This document shows, in pieces, positions 23,107 through 37,100 of a stretch of DNA of 64,000 nucleotides. This DNA is from Onthophagus taurus (Eukaryota > Arthropoda > Insecta > Coleoptera > Scarabaeidae). The notes under the pieces were generated by a model. That model did not search any database and was not told where the DNA came from. It worked only from the letters and a program-made list of their open reading frames with translations. A program made the position numbers and the translations under genes. Each line of letters opens with the position of its first letter. Position 1 is the first letter of the stretch. The DNA lies in contig NC_091966.1 in the NCBI RefSeq assembly GCF_036711975.1, positions 2,673,501 to 2,737,500 on the forward strand. Reading direction: 5' to 3'.

Positions 23107-23478
23107 TCAACTGCAATGATTTGGTGTTTTTTTTAAGGTTATTTTGTTATGTTGTACTATACTGGATGTATTGGGAATTAATAAACATACATTATTATTA
23201 TAAGCTTGCTTAATCCGAAGTGTCTGGCAGTATACTCCTGCCCCGACCACTTCCAGTGTTTTTGATCCATCTGTGAACATGCAAATATCTGCCTGAACCA
23301 GAGAATTTTCGTTTTTGATCCAGGACTGCCGTTCAGGTAGTACAATCTGGTATAGAGCATTGATCACTGATAATGATCCCGTCAAAGTGCCTTTCATAGC
23401 CCATTGGTAGCAGTTTTGAGCATATTGATTAAACTTGTAAATGGTAGTTCTAGCCACTTTCTCTATATGCAAATGCAA
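23107..23478 (-). mobile_element. Non-LTR retroelement RNase H, N-terminal half
   Basis: The minus strand encodes KGTLTGSLSVINALYQIVLP, then the hallmark RNase H start ADICMFTDGSKTLEVVGAGV with the catalytic aspartate, then drifts out of homology near 23180. This is the first half of the domain whose second half sits at 19800-20062 on the same strand. Confidence 0.65.
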
Positions 23479-23499
23479 AGGCGATAGGATAAGCTAGAG

Positions 23500-25107
23500 T
23501 TGGTATCATAGGCCTCCACAGTCAGATAGAGCCAATATAGTCTTTCAGGAGTAAGACTACAATTTTTTCCACAAATACTACAACAAGTCCACAAAGATAA
23601 TCTAGCTTTGTATAAAAGTTCCTGCAAATGTCCATCTCATAACAGGGTTTTAGTTTTAGTTGTTCCGCAAATATCTAAGCCTCTGATACAAATAGGTTAA
23701 GTTATATAGATTTAATACGATTTTTTAAAAAGGAAACCAGATACTTTATAGAATATATTGAACTAAAATCTTTATTCTATCGCTTTTTACAAGTTTACAT
23801 TTAAACTATCTTAGTAATTACATGAAATTTTTTTTAATTATTTGCACGCACACTGTAAACATTAATTAAGAAAATAAAAACTATACTTATTCAAATTCCG
23901 TAAATTAACTGCAAAAAAACAAGCAAACATGTCATTGGAATTATTACTCATACAAGATAAAGTTAATTTTGTTTGTTATTATCAATCGTTAAAACTCAAA
24001 CTCTTTGAGCGTATTTAATTATTTAAATCTAAGAAAAATTTAATGAATCGTTTCAAACAACATTCTACGTTTAAATTTAATATAAAAATTCTTTTTTCCT
24101 TTTTATAGGAAACGAATCGTATATAAAAACGAATTAAAAGTGAGTTATAATTTAGAATATTCAATATTTATTATAGAAAATTACTTTGTACAATCTTACA
24201 TTATAACACGTTCCATATCTTGTGTTAATTTTATTGTTATGTAGATCTTTTTTACACAAAAATGCACATTTTAAGGCGTGTTAAGTAATTCGAGTTAATT
24301 ACACTTATTGCTTTAATTAGAAATATTACATTTCTAACGTTTAGTTAGCATCAAGTGTAGTAACGTTATAAATTTTTGTGTTAAAAAGAAAATGATTCAT
24401 CCATAACATATTTTCAAATAAAAAAAGATGAATATTTAAAAACAGAAGAATGTTTTAGAGATCATTTGCCTACATTGTTTTGCTTATTGGTGTTATGTTT
24501 TGCGGACGATAAAAAATAAAGTACAAAAAAAATTCAACATAAAATATATATCTTATGTTTATATCGGTGCCAACTACTTGTACTGCTTCAGATAAGTGAT
24601 ACTATACAGCATTTTCCAAACTTTTTTTTGGCTTCACCAAGATATAGGTGTTAAATTTTCTTACTACAACATCTTCATCTATAAAGATAACACAGTTTTA
24701 AGAGCTTTTTTAAATAATTTAATACAAACTTTTATTTTTTTTTGCTCTAATTTATATTAAAACTGCGTTATTTTTATGGAGATCACCTTAATTTTCATTT
24801 ACTTCCATTTAAACATAAAAAAGCGTTAAAGATAAAAATGGACATGAAACTAAATTTGTTTTAAACCCAGTTTTCATTTGAACTGTGAAAAACTATACAG
24901 TCCAGTTTCTACAATATAATAATTATTATATATATTTTTAATATTGGCATATTACATAATAAATTTTTATGAGGAAAATTTAAACAACTCAGAAATACGA
25001 ATTATTTTTAAATAAAAACATAAATTATACCAGGAGTTACTCTTTACCTCCTGTGTTCGCTTATTAAAAAAAATCGTTATTTAAATATTTTACACACTAA
25101 ACATCCT
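23500..25107 (-). other. 3' flank / probable long 3' UTR of the hnRNP U gene
   Basis: No coding potential. Very AT-rich sequence from about 23700 up to the hnRNP U stop codon, with several minus-strand AATAAA candidates (for example TTTATT at 23771-23776). The region free of transposon similarity (about 23750-25107) is a plausible 3' UTR, but its end cannot be fixed from sequence. Confidence 0.4.
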
Positions 25108-28100
25108 TCAGTGTCCATTGCCACTCATAGAACTATTCGATCCATGACTCTAAATAAACAAATTCATTTATAACTTCTTTTAATTGATAATTAACAAAAA
25201 TTAACTAACCTGATTCCAGTTTTGACCACTGTAATAACTACCAGAATAATAACTGCCAGGATAATTTCCATTTCCATAACCCGATTGTTGGCCATATTGG
25301 CCTCCTCCTCCACCACCTTGATTATAATTCCATTTTCCACTGGAACTCCAAGCGCCACCCCAATTTCCACTTCCACCTTGGCTCCATTGCCCACCGCTTC
25401 CTCCCCCTTGACTCCAAGATCCGCGACTCCAAGGTCCACCTCCTTGCCAATTTCCACTATTTCCTCCTCCTCCACCTTGATGTCGATTTCTGTTGTAATT
25501 ATCTCTATTTCCAGGTCTGTTATGACGATCTCTTGATCTATCTTGTTGTCTTTGACCTCCACTACCTAAAATTATTCATAAAATAATAATAATACATTAA
25601 TAATTTAAATGGGCGTAATTTATGCGAATCGCGCGAGAATCGTACAACAATAGTCACCGCCAAGTATAGTAAACCTTGGTAACTTAACCAACCTCATTTG
25701 AGATGCGGTAACCAACCCGTATGGATGACGAACGAGGATAAGGCTATTATGGAGTTAAGTGTGAGGCCAACAACCTCACCCTGCAGTAACAAAAAAGTTA
25801 CGAGTCTCGGGATTTTAGGAAGGGCATTAGTAAACGACCCCAGCAACGAAAAAAGGACTATGTTACAAACTGGAAAGATGATGGAGATTGGAAATAAACT
25901 ATTAAAGATTAAGATAGATGATCATATTAATAAATCCGAATAAGTCTCATTCGGCTATTTAGCTCACAGAAGAAAGTGATAATGAAGAAAAGGACATTTT
26001 CTGTATACGAGGGAATCACGGGATATGATCCACCACATCATCAGCAGGTAATGAATGATTTTAATGCAAGGAGAGGTAAAGAATCATACGCAACAGAAGT
26101 AGCGGGAAAGTTGTTCCTGCATAATGAAACAAGCCCGAACGGAATAAGGCTGTGCCAAAAGACTAACGCCATTGCAATGAAGATAAAGAACACAGACTTT
26201 CAAATAAAATACGTCTATAAGGGTACATGGCAGATCCCAGGAACAAGCAGGATGAATCAAATTGATCATGTTATTTAGCTGTACGACTAAAAGAAGAAGA
26301 AAAAGAAGCAGCATAAAGAGGTTAAAATGTAATAAAACACCAGGAGTAACACCAACAGAACTACTATAGTATGGAGGTAAGTAAGAAGCACATGGTGGTC
26401 ATATATAATAATAATAATCTATAATTTGTTGTGTGTGGAGGTTTTCTTTTATTATTTTATTATAAAAGCATTACACCATTCCCTCCTTTAACTATTTATT
26501 TCTAAATCATTATAAACAACGTTTTGGGACTATTCCATCATCAGGTTTAATAATTTTTGTCATCTAAAGGAACAACAATTCAATGATTTACGTAACTACA
26601 ATTATTTTACAATGAAAACATTTATTACACCTAAACCACAATATATGTAGAATATGACTCTTACCAAAAACTTTTTTCAATTTTATCATTGATCGTCTTT
26701 TAATTTCTACCCATCTCATCATGCTTACACGTCACGTCCATCTCCCCCACTCTATTATATAACCAATTTATTTAAAATATCTGCATAATGCGCCCCTATT
26801 CGTCCTACGTCAGTTTTAAAGTTAACTGCGTTATTAATGTTTTTTGTTATGATAATTGATTCCAAGTTTTTTCTTATTAGTGTGTTTTTATTTGTTGTTA
26901 ATATTTTGGGATTTTCAAAATCATATTTGTGAGTTAAAGTTACCGAATATTGGCATAAAGCCGTTTTGTTTTGCGTTTTTATTTGTTTAGTATCGTATTT
27001 ATGTAGTTGTATACGTTTTTTGAGATGTTGTTTAGATTCCCCTATGTAAATTTTATTGCAGGCAGTGCAGTTTAATTAATATACGGTATCTACTCTATCT
27101 AATGTCTTAATTTTATCCTTCATATTTAATATCAAGGTGCCAATTTTGTTGTTATTATATTTAGCAAATTTTATTTCTGATATTTCATACCTTTTAAAAA
27201 CATTCGTTACCTTATTTGTTAATGTTGGTATAAATTTAATTTTACAAAATTCTTTATTATTATGAGTGCTTTTATTGTTAATATTTCCCTGAGTGCTAAG
27301 ATCGCTTTTTGGAACATTCTGCCCTGTATTAGTTTGTCTAGGTATGAATTCATACCTAACTAATAGAACTAATACATATGATTTTACAACAAAATAATAA
27401 TAATAATAAATGCCTTTATTAGGAAATAAGCTTAATTGTATAAAAAAAACATATAAAAGAAAATAGGCGTATTTCAGCTTGTACTAGGTAGTACAGATGC
27501 TCTAACTAACCTAAGAAACAAAAAAAGAAAAACACGACTCCGCCAAAAATTACAAAGCAACAGCTAGATACAACAACAAGATTGCAAAACATGTCAGATC
27601 AGCGTTTGCCCCCATGTAGACATTGTTCAAGAAAACAAGAATTTTTCTGTGTAATATCAGCTTTTAGTGAAAATCTGGGAGACTGAGAAGATGCCTACAG
27701 ATTGGGAGACTTCCGTCATATATCCAAGACATAAAAAAGAGGTTTCTCTGCACTACATATAAGTCCCAACAGATATAGTATGGCACAGAATGCCGAGGAA
27801 CCTTAAGTGAGTACCAAGGTAGATTTAGACATAGCTGATCCACCACAGATCAGATTTTTACAGACCGACAGGTAATTAAAAAAGCAAGGCTCATTTTCAT
27901 TATGGCTCGAGGAGCATTATAAAGAGACATGCAAGAAATGGGATTTTTTTTCAATTAGTAAATCTGACACATATGGTGTTGAGTAGGGCAACCAAAAATT
28001 TGTAAACGTATATTTTTTTTCATAGATCCGAGAAAAAAATGGACAAGAGAGAAACTTGTTCCAGATCAAACTATGAATTTTGAGCTGTATTATTTACTGC

Positions 28101-31100
28101 AAACTATTATGTCACTATCTTCGAAATAATTGGGAATGTGTTTGATGCATAAGATGAAGAGGACGCTGCGTCAATCAAAATTTCAAAGGACCTACTAAAC
28201 GACAATACAATAAAATCAGACTTGATGTTTATTGCATCAAATTAAGGCTTCCTTGGCGCATCAATAAAAACATTGGAAACAGCTCCCGCTTTCTACACAG
28301 GTTGAAGTAGTGACATAAGCTCAGGACTTCATTGATGGCATAAACAGTGAAGCTACTAAGCTACTAAAAATGGCTATGATTACTTCAAAAAATCATGGTT
28401 TTTCTATTTTGAAAGAAATTTCTACATGTTTGAATAAAGGATCCACAGAAATAACCTCAGTGAAGCACTACCATTTAAATTTGCACCTATAACTCAGTGG
28501 ATGTGGAACGAATTTTTCAATGCATAAGAATGTTTTAAGAGCAAACAGATATTGTAATCAAAATTTAAGCTAAACCTATTTCTGGTTTATTTTCTATTTC
28601 TTTCTATTTGTCTTTTGTGTTTTCTTCAATATTTTCTAATTCTCTTTTAGTTTTTATAAGGCGAACTAATAAATATCTCGTGTATAGAAATAGATATCAT
28701 TTTTCATTTACTTTGTTTAACCTCACCTAAATTTAAGAGCTAAAATATGCTGCAAACAGCATATTTTGATTTTTATAGAACATTTTTTAAGCGCTACCAT
28801 TTTTGGAGCATATTTTTGGTTGCCCTAGTAATGAGCAACTCTAAGGGTATAGTTAAAGTGGAAGACAGGTGCAGTGAAAGTTTCGAAATCAAGGAATGTC
28901 TACGACAAGGCGATGAACTCGCTTCTATTTTGAAAGAAATTTCTACATGTTTGAATAAAGGATCCATAGAAATAACCTCAGTGAAGCACTACCATTTCAA
29001 TTTGCACCTATAACTTCAGTGAAAGTGGAACGAATTTTTCAATGCATAAGAATGTTTTAAGAGCAAACAGATATTGTAATCAAAATTTAAGCTAAACCTA
29101 TTTCTGGTTTATTTTCTATTTCTTTCTATTTGTCTTTTGTGTTTTCTTCAATATTTTCTAATTCTCTTTTAGTTTTTATAAGGCGAACTAATAAATATCT
29201 CGTGCATAGAAATAAATATCATTTTTCATTTACTTTGTTTAACCACACCTAGATTTAAGAGCTATAATTATAAAGCTAAAATATGCTGCTTAAACAGCAT
29301 ATTTTGATTTTTATAGAACATTTTTTAAGCGCTACCATTTTTTGAAGTATATTTTTGGTTGCCCTAGTGATGAGCAACTCTAAGGGTATAGTTAAAGTGA
29401 AAGGCAGGTGCAGTGAATGTTTCGAAATCAAGGAATGTCTACGAGAAGGCGCTTTCTTATTGTTCAATATAGCGCTACAGAAGATTATTAATAAATTGTA
29501 AATACACAAGAAAAATAATGTGGGAAAACTACCTAAAATTTAGTCATATTATCTAGAATTTTTAGTCAAAAATTAGCTAACTACTATTACTAGTTATAAA
29601 AACTAATTCTATTTCGATAATTTAAGATAGATAAATGATCGAAAAATGTATTTTATAAATACCTAATCAAATTAGTTTCATTATAAATATAATATTAATA
29701 GATGTTTTTACTATTAATATTATTTTTATTATTAATGGCAGTAGATAGCTTTATTACAAACGTTGACAAAACGACTAAAATACATTTAAATAAAGTATTT
29801 AATAATAGTATATTTGTCCATTTAGGTAAAATATTTCATTGTTAAATGTATATAGATATTCAGACTAGAACAAAATAGACAAAATACCAAATAATTTAGG
29901 TAACCAAACTACACAACAACTAGACTTATCAACTAATTTCCATGAGGTAGTTTCTTTTTCTAAAAATTAGTTATATCTCCTCAGTAAATAGATAAATTAA
30001 CTATCATAAATTTGACTAATTAGAATTTTATTGTATATGTCAACCAAATTACGTTAGGTAAATGAATAAATTTTCTAGCAAAAGTCACTATTTGTCTAAC
30101 AACTAAATTGATTTAGTTCAAGTTTCCATATCATTTTTCTCAGTCTAGACCAGAATAGCTCCATTATGTAGATAGAGACACAATTAACAGTATACATAGA
30201 TAAAATCGGCATAATGGAAAGATTTAAACAAGAAATGAAGGCGTGCTATGAAGAATTGAAGGGTAATGTATACAGTGTAGGATTACATATAAATATAGAT
30301 AAAACCAAAGACTGGACATGAAACAAATGCATGAAAGAATAGTTCCTAAAAGAGATGGCAAGATAACAGTGATCCTTTGGAGTTAGGAAATGGCGAGAAT
30401 AATTGAAGATTAAAACTCATTCTGGGCTATAACGCCACAACAAGAATAAAAATAATTTCAAACTTACCTCTTTGAGAACGCCAATCTCTCGATTGATCGC
30501 GATTATTCCTTCTATCATTTGAACCCCACCTTTGCGATCTATAATCTTGTTTAGGTCCTCTATCATACCTATGAGGCGGGTATTTATTTCTAAATCCTCC
30601 ATGGTAATCATTACCTAAATTTAATCAATTCATAAAGATTTTTTTTTAATTTTTCACCTTTCATTATCAACTTACGTCTATTATCTTGCCATTTATTAAA
30701 CCTGTTATTTCGGGCTTCGCGTCTTGGCCAATTTCCGTAACCGGCATCTTTACCTTCTTTGTTATATTTTTGCACCATCGCTTTCGCGTCATCTTCCTTT
30801 AGATCCACGTAAGTTACTTCTTCCAACCAATCGCCAACGCGGGGAAGTGACATATTAGCTACAAATTAAATAAATTAATTAAAAGAATAAAAAAATTTGA
30901 AAAAATTACCTTTCATTTGACAAATATACGCATTACTCAACTTTGTATCTTGTTGTTCTTCATATTGAGCTTTACGTTTCGCTTGATCTTCTTCGCTGCA
31001 AACCACGACGATTGCCCTTCTTTTGTATCCATCGAATTGTCTCATTTTGCGTCTTTGTGTATTGTTAAATTCGTTGGTCTTAAAATAAAATTGCTTTTTT

Positions 31101-34100
31101 TTTGCGAATATATTTTTATGTATTAACTTACTTGGTCGATTACAATATTTCTTCTTCTGGTTGCGGCAACGTCCACTAATTTATTCGAAGTTTTTGTGAG
31201 TTTATCCACTAATGTGGACCAATAAGGTTTGATGCTGTTTCTAATCGGTGTGCCATCAACGGTCATTTTATCCAAAAGTTGGCTATTTCCGATTATTGTG
31301 TATCGTTTATCTTTGTTTTTCTCTAAATAATCATTAACCCAATGTGTTTTACCTGAAGCAGGGAGTCCAATCATCATAATAACCTACAAAAAAATAAATA
31401 AATCATTATTTAATTAAATAAATATATGGTATTAAATCAGTTTCATACTTCACAATCACTTCGGCTTTCTGGTCGTTGTGGACCAACAACTTTGTCTTCA
31501 ATTTTATTAATAAACATGTATTCGGATAATTTTTCTGGTGTTTTACAAAATGGTTCCTCCAAGTCACCGAAATTCGCTTCAAAAACGTAATTTTTTGAAA
31601 GAACATGGGGAAATAATGAGAAATCTCCTTCTGGTAAATCAGTTCTGGGTATTGATACAGCTAAAGGAAGTTCTTCCCCATTGATTGTGTAAATTATATT
31701 AACACTTTCATCTGAAAATGCCTAAAATAAAACAATAAATTTAATTAATTGAAAATTTAATAATAATGCTTTTATTAACCTTACAATTAATGTACTGAAA
31801 TTGCAAAGGCTAATAATTGGTTGGGTCAGACAACACCATAAAATAGTGAGGTCTGGCCTTCAACCAAGTCCCCATGAACACAACATATTGCTTGTAAGTA
31901 AGAACATAACTCATAAGAAAAGAAAACCAACAAACAAAAATTGAATGAATAAATGACAATTAAAACAAATAAAAATTATATCATATCGCTTGTGTTTATA
32001 CTTAAAACTCGAGAGGTTTGATATTTTTAATGGGCGAGGAAGGATATTCCAAAAATTTGTCACACAATAACTGAAAGAATTCTGAAATGACGCCGACGCG
32101 TGACTACGAACCGTAAGTGCATCTTTTCAATGAATATTGTGATACTATATCTTCCTGCTCAGATAAACAGGTGTTTTTAATTTAAAATTTTATAACAAAC
32201 TTCTCCACTGTGAAAAATGATCCTATTATACATATTTAGCCACCTACACTCTTAACTTATGCGAAATTCTGCAGCACTTTCGTATTCCATAAATTAGTCT
32301 TAAACACCCATTTTGAATATACTGCACCCGTCTTCGAGTATCCTTAGTTATGCAGGGACCATATACCAAGTCACACTGATTGAAATTGATTAAAATCAAA
32401 GAATCAATCAATAATCTTTTACTGTTTTCATTTGACAGGCCGATACGGACAAAAGGGATTTTAATACGCAATATGATTTTTGTATTATTTTATTTATATG
32501 TGAATTAAATTTTAAATCATCATCTATTAATAAATCCAAATTTTTCACAGTGCGTATGTGTTGTAGTTCCTGATTATTTACACAAATTTTAAGATTGTCA
32601 TTAACAAATTTCATATGATTCCTATCACCAAAAACTAATCACATTAGATTTGCTGGGGTTTACTTTTAAGCCATGTGCCTCAGAAGTGTCAACAAGATAT
32701 TAATAATTGAGTATCATCAGCATAAGCATGGTATTTACAGTCATCAATGTCTTCAAATGCTTGTAGAACATACTAGTATAAATGATGAACAACAAGGAAC
32801 CACATATACTGCCCTGAGGAACTCCTTTAGAGACAAATTCTGGTTTAGATAATAAGCCTTTAACTTTCGCATGTTGTCTTCTGTTCAGAAGATAATGTTT
32901 AAAAAAATCAATTGGCATCTCAAGTCACGTTTACACAGTGTAATTTTTCAAAGCTATTGGCGGAAGTTTTAAAACCAGAGAGGATTTGAAGTAAACGAAT
33001 TTAATTACTTATTTGTTTAAACACAATAAAAACCAGAGCGTACCTACTTACTTTTTCCAACATAAAATGCAACATGCCAATATAATTTGACATTACACTA
33101 AAAAAATACAACAATCTAGCGCTGAATAATAAATAAAACTAGACTAATATTAACATTAGACCTAGAGCTAGAAACATTCCGTTTAGCTTCCGCTTTATTA
33201 ACTTGTTAAATTTGCATCAAATTATTCATCAACCTTATATCACGAAAAATCCACGCAATCCCAACATTATTACTATGATGTATATTTTTATTGAACTAAA
33301 ACTACAACGAACCCTATCATTCGTGTTTAGCCGTTACCATAGCAAAATACCGGCTAAATACGATATTTTCTAGTTTTACACTTTTTATAGTAGAACACAA
33401 CACCTAGAACTAGAATCATTCGGGTTTAGCCGTCTTGAGAGACGTGCGGCAATGATTCTAGTTCTAGGTCTAGTGTTAGTTCTAGTTTTACACTTTTTAC
33501 AGTAGAACTAACACAAGACCTACAACTAGTTTTACACTTTTTACAGTGGAACTAACACAAGACCTAGAACTAGAATCATTCGGATTTAGCCGTCTTGAGA
33601 GACGTGCGGCTAAACCCGAATGTTTCTAGTTCTCAGTTTAGTGTTAGTTCTAGCTTTACACTAGCACCAGCTAATAGTAGTATATTTTCATTGAACTAAA
33701 ACTAGAACCAACACTAACGCACGGCTAAACCCGATATTTTCTAGTTGTAGGTCTAGTGTTAGTTCTAGTTTCACATTAGACCTAACACTAGAACTAACAT
33801 AAGACCTAGAACTAGAATCATTTGGGTTTAGCCATACTGAGGGACGTGCAGCTAAACCCAAATGCTTCTAGGCGGCCGGCAACATCTCGAATTTTCCTAG
33901 TGTAATTTTTGCTTAAAACTGAAAGAACTGAATTTGTAATCACTCCTCCGAATTAAAAAATAGAATAAAGTACAGAATTACAACTGTGACCAGGTCTAAA
34001 TCCTGAGTGGTTATCAGTTATGATGTCATAAAGCAATAGGTGTTCATGTAACTGAGAACAAACTATTTTTTCTAGTGCTTTAGAAAGAGCAGGTAATATG

Positions 34101-37100
34101 CTTATAGCCTTAAAATCAGTATAGCACTTAGGAGAGTTAACTTTTAGCAATGGAGTGACTATAGAAACCTTCCAACAGTCAGAGAAAACAGCTTCTAAGA
34201 GACATGCATTAATGATATGCATAATCATATCTAATAAGAATGGACACGACAGTTTTTTTGTATTTATGTGAAGAAAATCGCTTCCAACAGCATTGGAGTG
34301 AATGATATAACTTCAGCCACTTCACTCTGTGTTACAGTAACAAGCAAATAATTCTTTAAAATTTTGTAATGTAGTGTTGTTATAATATTGTAATAAATTA
34401 TTTGAATTGTTCAAAAAATAATTATTGAATTCATCTGCATCACATAAATGTTCAGGAACAGAATTAGAATTAGGTTTCCATAAATCGCAAGTATTTTTTT
34501 TTTTTTAATAGTATTTATGTAAACCCTCTGTTCCTAATGTACTGCAGATGTAACATAATTTCTTAGCAAATTGTTGTGGGTGTTAATGCTTTATCCCTTA
34601 GATCCATCATAATCCTAACAACAGGAGTTAGCCAAGCTGCACTTGGTCGCGAGATTTTAATAATCTCGCGGATTTAATTCGCAATTTACAACATTGTTGA
34701 TATTTCTAGGAGTTGCTAGTCATAGTTTTCAGTATTTTTGGAAAATATGACTAACATTCCATTTATTACAAATCTTACCAGAAAAGTGCCAATAATATCA
34801 CCAACACCAAACGGTTTTCCATATTCCGTAAATTGTTTGTCATTAACAAATTTTCCACTCGATTCAAATCCATAAGAATATTTACTTTCACCAAGTTGTA
34901 AACATTCGGAATTAATAGACCAACCAATTCTGATCAAATGGGACGCAATTTTAACTTCTTCCTCTTTAAGCTCTTTTTCCTCTTCTTTCTTTTCCTCAAC
35001 TTCCATTGGTTCCTCTTTACTTTGAGGTTCCTCCTCATCATTTTTCTCTTTTTCTGTGTCCTTTTCTTTTTCATCTTTTACATCGTCTTTATTTTCTGGT
35101 TCTTTTTGAGTTTCTGACTCCTTTTGAGTGTCAAGATCATCATCAGCAGGTTTTTCAAGTGGAGGAGTTTCTTTGGTTTCTCCTGTTGTTGGTTTATCTT
35201 CGGTTGGTGATTTACTTTCATCTTTTTCTTCCGTTGTTTCCATTTTTTCATCAAGTTGAGCGTCATTTTGTGATTGTTCTTCGACTGATTTCGCTTCGGA
35301 ACCGTTTTCATCGCTAGATTTTGATTTTTTTTCGTCAGGGGAACGTTTTGTTTCGGTGTTTCGTGATTTGTCTCTTCTCGAATCTCTTCTACCACGATCT
35401 CTACTACCTTTTTCAGGTTGTTTAATAACATCTTCCCATTTTAATTCTTCGGTTACTTTTACTTCAAAACAAACCTATATAGACATAAATAAATAATTAA
35501 AAAAATTTTTCTTTTAATATTAATTTATTTTTACCTTTCCATTTTTTGCCCCATGAGTTGCTCTTACTCCGGACCAAACATAACCAAATATTCCGTCGTG
35601 ATAAGGTTTCGCTTTCAAGAACGTTTCCTTATCAATTTGCAGATGAAGGTCAGAATCATCTGTAAACAAAAATAAAATACTCAACTTAAAATGAAAGATT
35701 TTATTTTCATTGCTGTCGTTATCTTAAATAGATAAGAATCTATTTAAACTAACTAGGAGAATGTTGCATAACAGGACTGATAAAACTACTAGAGCAAATT
35801 AACTATAAATAAAAAAGAAAGACAGATATATCAAAACTACTTTTTTATTAATCTTTAGTTCTTTTCTTTTTACAAAATGTATAAAATAATAAAATTATAA
35901 CATAAACTGAACTGAAAAAATAGTAACAACTAACCATTTCAATGAAAAAGAAAAATAAGATATCGAGATAACAAATTTTTCCAACAAAAAAAAAATTGAA
36001 CTAAGACAGAAAATCAATTTTATCAATTTTACTTACACCAATTTAGTTGAACTTTATCAGAATCGATTGGTGGCTCATCTTCCCTAACTGGGGTTCTTTG
36101 TCGGGCTTTTTGTACATCGTTTGATCGTTTCCTTTTCCCTCCTGATTGTTGATCATCGTCTCCTTTCACCTGATCTTCTTTATCCTTGTTATTTTCACCT
36201 TTATCCGCTATTGCTTCATCAGTTTCTTCTGTTTCTACTCGACTTTTCTTATTGGGGGGTTCATCAACATTATCCTTATCATAATAAAAGGAAAAAAATT
36301 AAATAAGTATAAAATATAATCAATTTCTTTTTTGAGATACTTTATGTTGGCATTTCTTAGAAGACACACTTTTACCACCTCGAATAAATAAATCCAGTTC
36401 TTAGTCAATGAACCACCCCCAAAACAGGATGGTAAAAGTGAGCCTAACTATTTCAATTTACCTGTTGCTCTCCATTTTCTTCTTGTTTTGTAACATCTTC
36501 CTTTTCATCTTGTTCTGCAATTGAAGCTTCACTTTCTTTATCAGCTTTTTCTTCAGAAGTTTTCATTTCTTCATCTTTACCTTCATCAGGTTTTTCTAAT
36601 TCTGATTTTTCTTGTTCTACGACTATAGAAGGCTTTTCCACATCCTATGATGCAAATTTTACATTTCTAAATCGTTAATAGATCATTTATTATAATACTC
36701 ACAGGTTCTTTTTCATCGTCTTTGTCACCGTCATCTTTAGATTCTTCGATAACATCAGTTTCATCTTTCGTTTTAGAATTGGGTACATCTTCATTCTGAG
36801 AAGTGTTAAAATCCTCAGTGGATGTATCGGCAATAGATGTATCAGGTAACTCTACAAAATAAATCAAATTTTAATTTTCCCGCCAATACAACATAACCTC
36901 TACTTAGCATAACATTGCTTTATAAAAAAAATTTTACGAAATTGAATTTTTATTGTAACCCACCTAATAAATCCGTAAAAACGTTTATTTAATCAACAAA
37001 AAGAACTAAAACGGTTTTAGGTTAGATCATTCTAGAAGGTGAATTTAATAACTTGTTTTGGACACAAAACTAGAAATTTGGTTTTGTAACGTGTTTAAGT

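Larger units (their letters stand above)
25690..30420 (+). mobile_element. Dismembered RTE-type non-LTR retrotransposon in hnRNP U intron 11
   Basis: Pieces appear in order on the plus strand. Endonuclease end at about 26060-26275 (MNDFNARRGKESYATEVAGK, YKGTWQIPGTSRMNQIDHVI). First RT block at 27665-27905 (WETEKMPTDWETSVIYPRHK, then EYQGRFRHS and STTDQIFTDRQVIKKAR). Central RT block at 28835-28920 and again at 29375-29500 (SKGIVKVEDRCSESFEIKEC, LRQGD; LLFNIALQKIINKL). Late block at about 30205-30325 (MERFKQEMKACYEEL, SVGLHINIDKTK). Stops, frame changes and inserted DNA separate them. The orientation is antisense to the host gene. The family call is from remembered RTE-like block wording. Confidence 0.7.

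Noticed and set aside
22536-23119. Several 60-106 codon frames on both strands
   Set aside because: They fall in the inverted repeats and centre of the 1-kb element; nothing resembles a transposase.
25222-25536. 104-codon Ser/Thr/Ile-rich plus-strand frame, mucin-like
   Set aside because: Antisense of the Gly-rich RGG exon of hnRNP U.
25191-25562. Val/Glu/Ile-rich minus-strand frame
   Set aside because: Correct strand but wrong frame of hnRNP U exon 12; the frame used by the gene is the Gly/Ser/Asn one.
28402-28560. hAT transposase call from VERIFSMHKNV
   Set aside because: Too short, and frame shifts are needed; kept only as a remark under the tandem duplication.
35006-35317. 103-codon plus-strand frame rich in Phe, Leu and His
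   Set aside because: Antisense of the charged exon 6 of hnRNP U; Lys/Glu codons read backwards give Phe/Leu.
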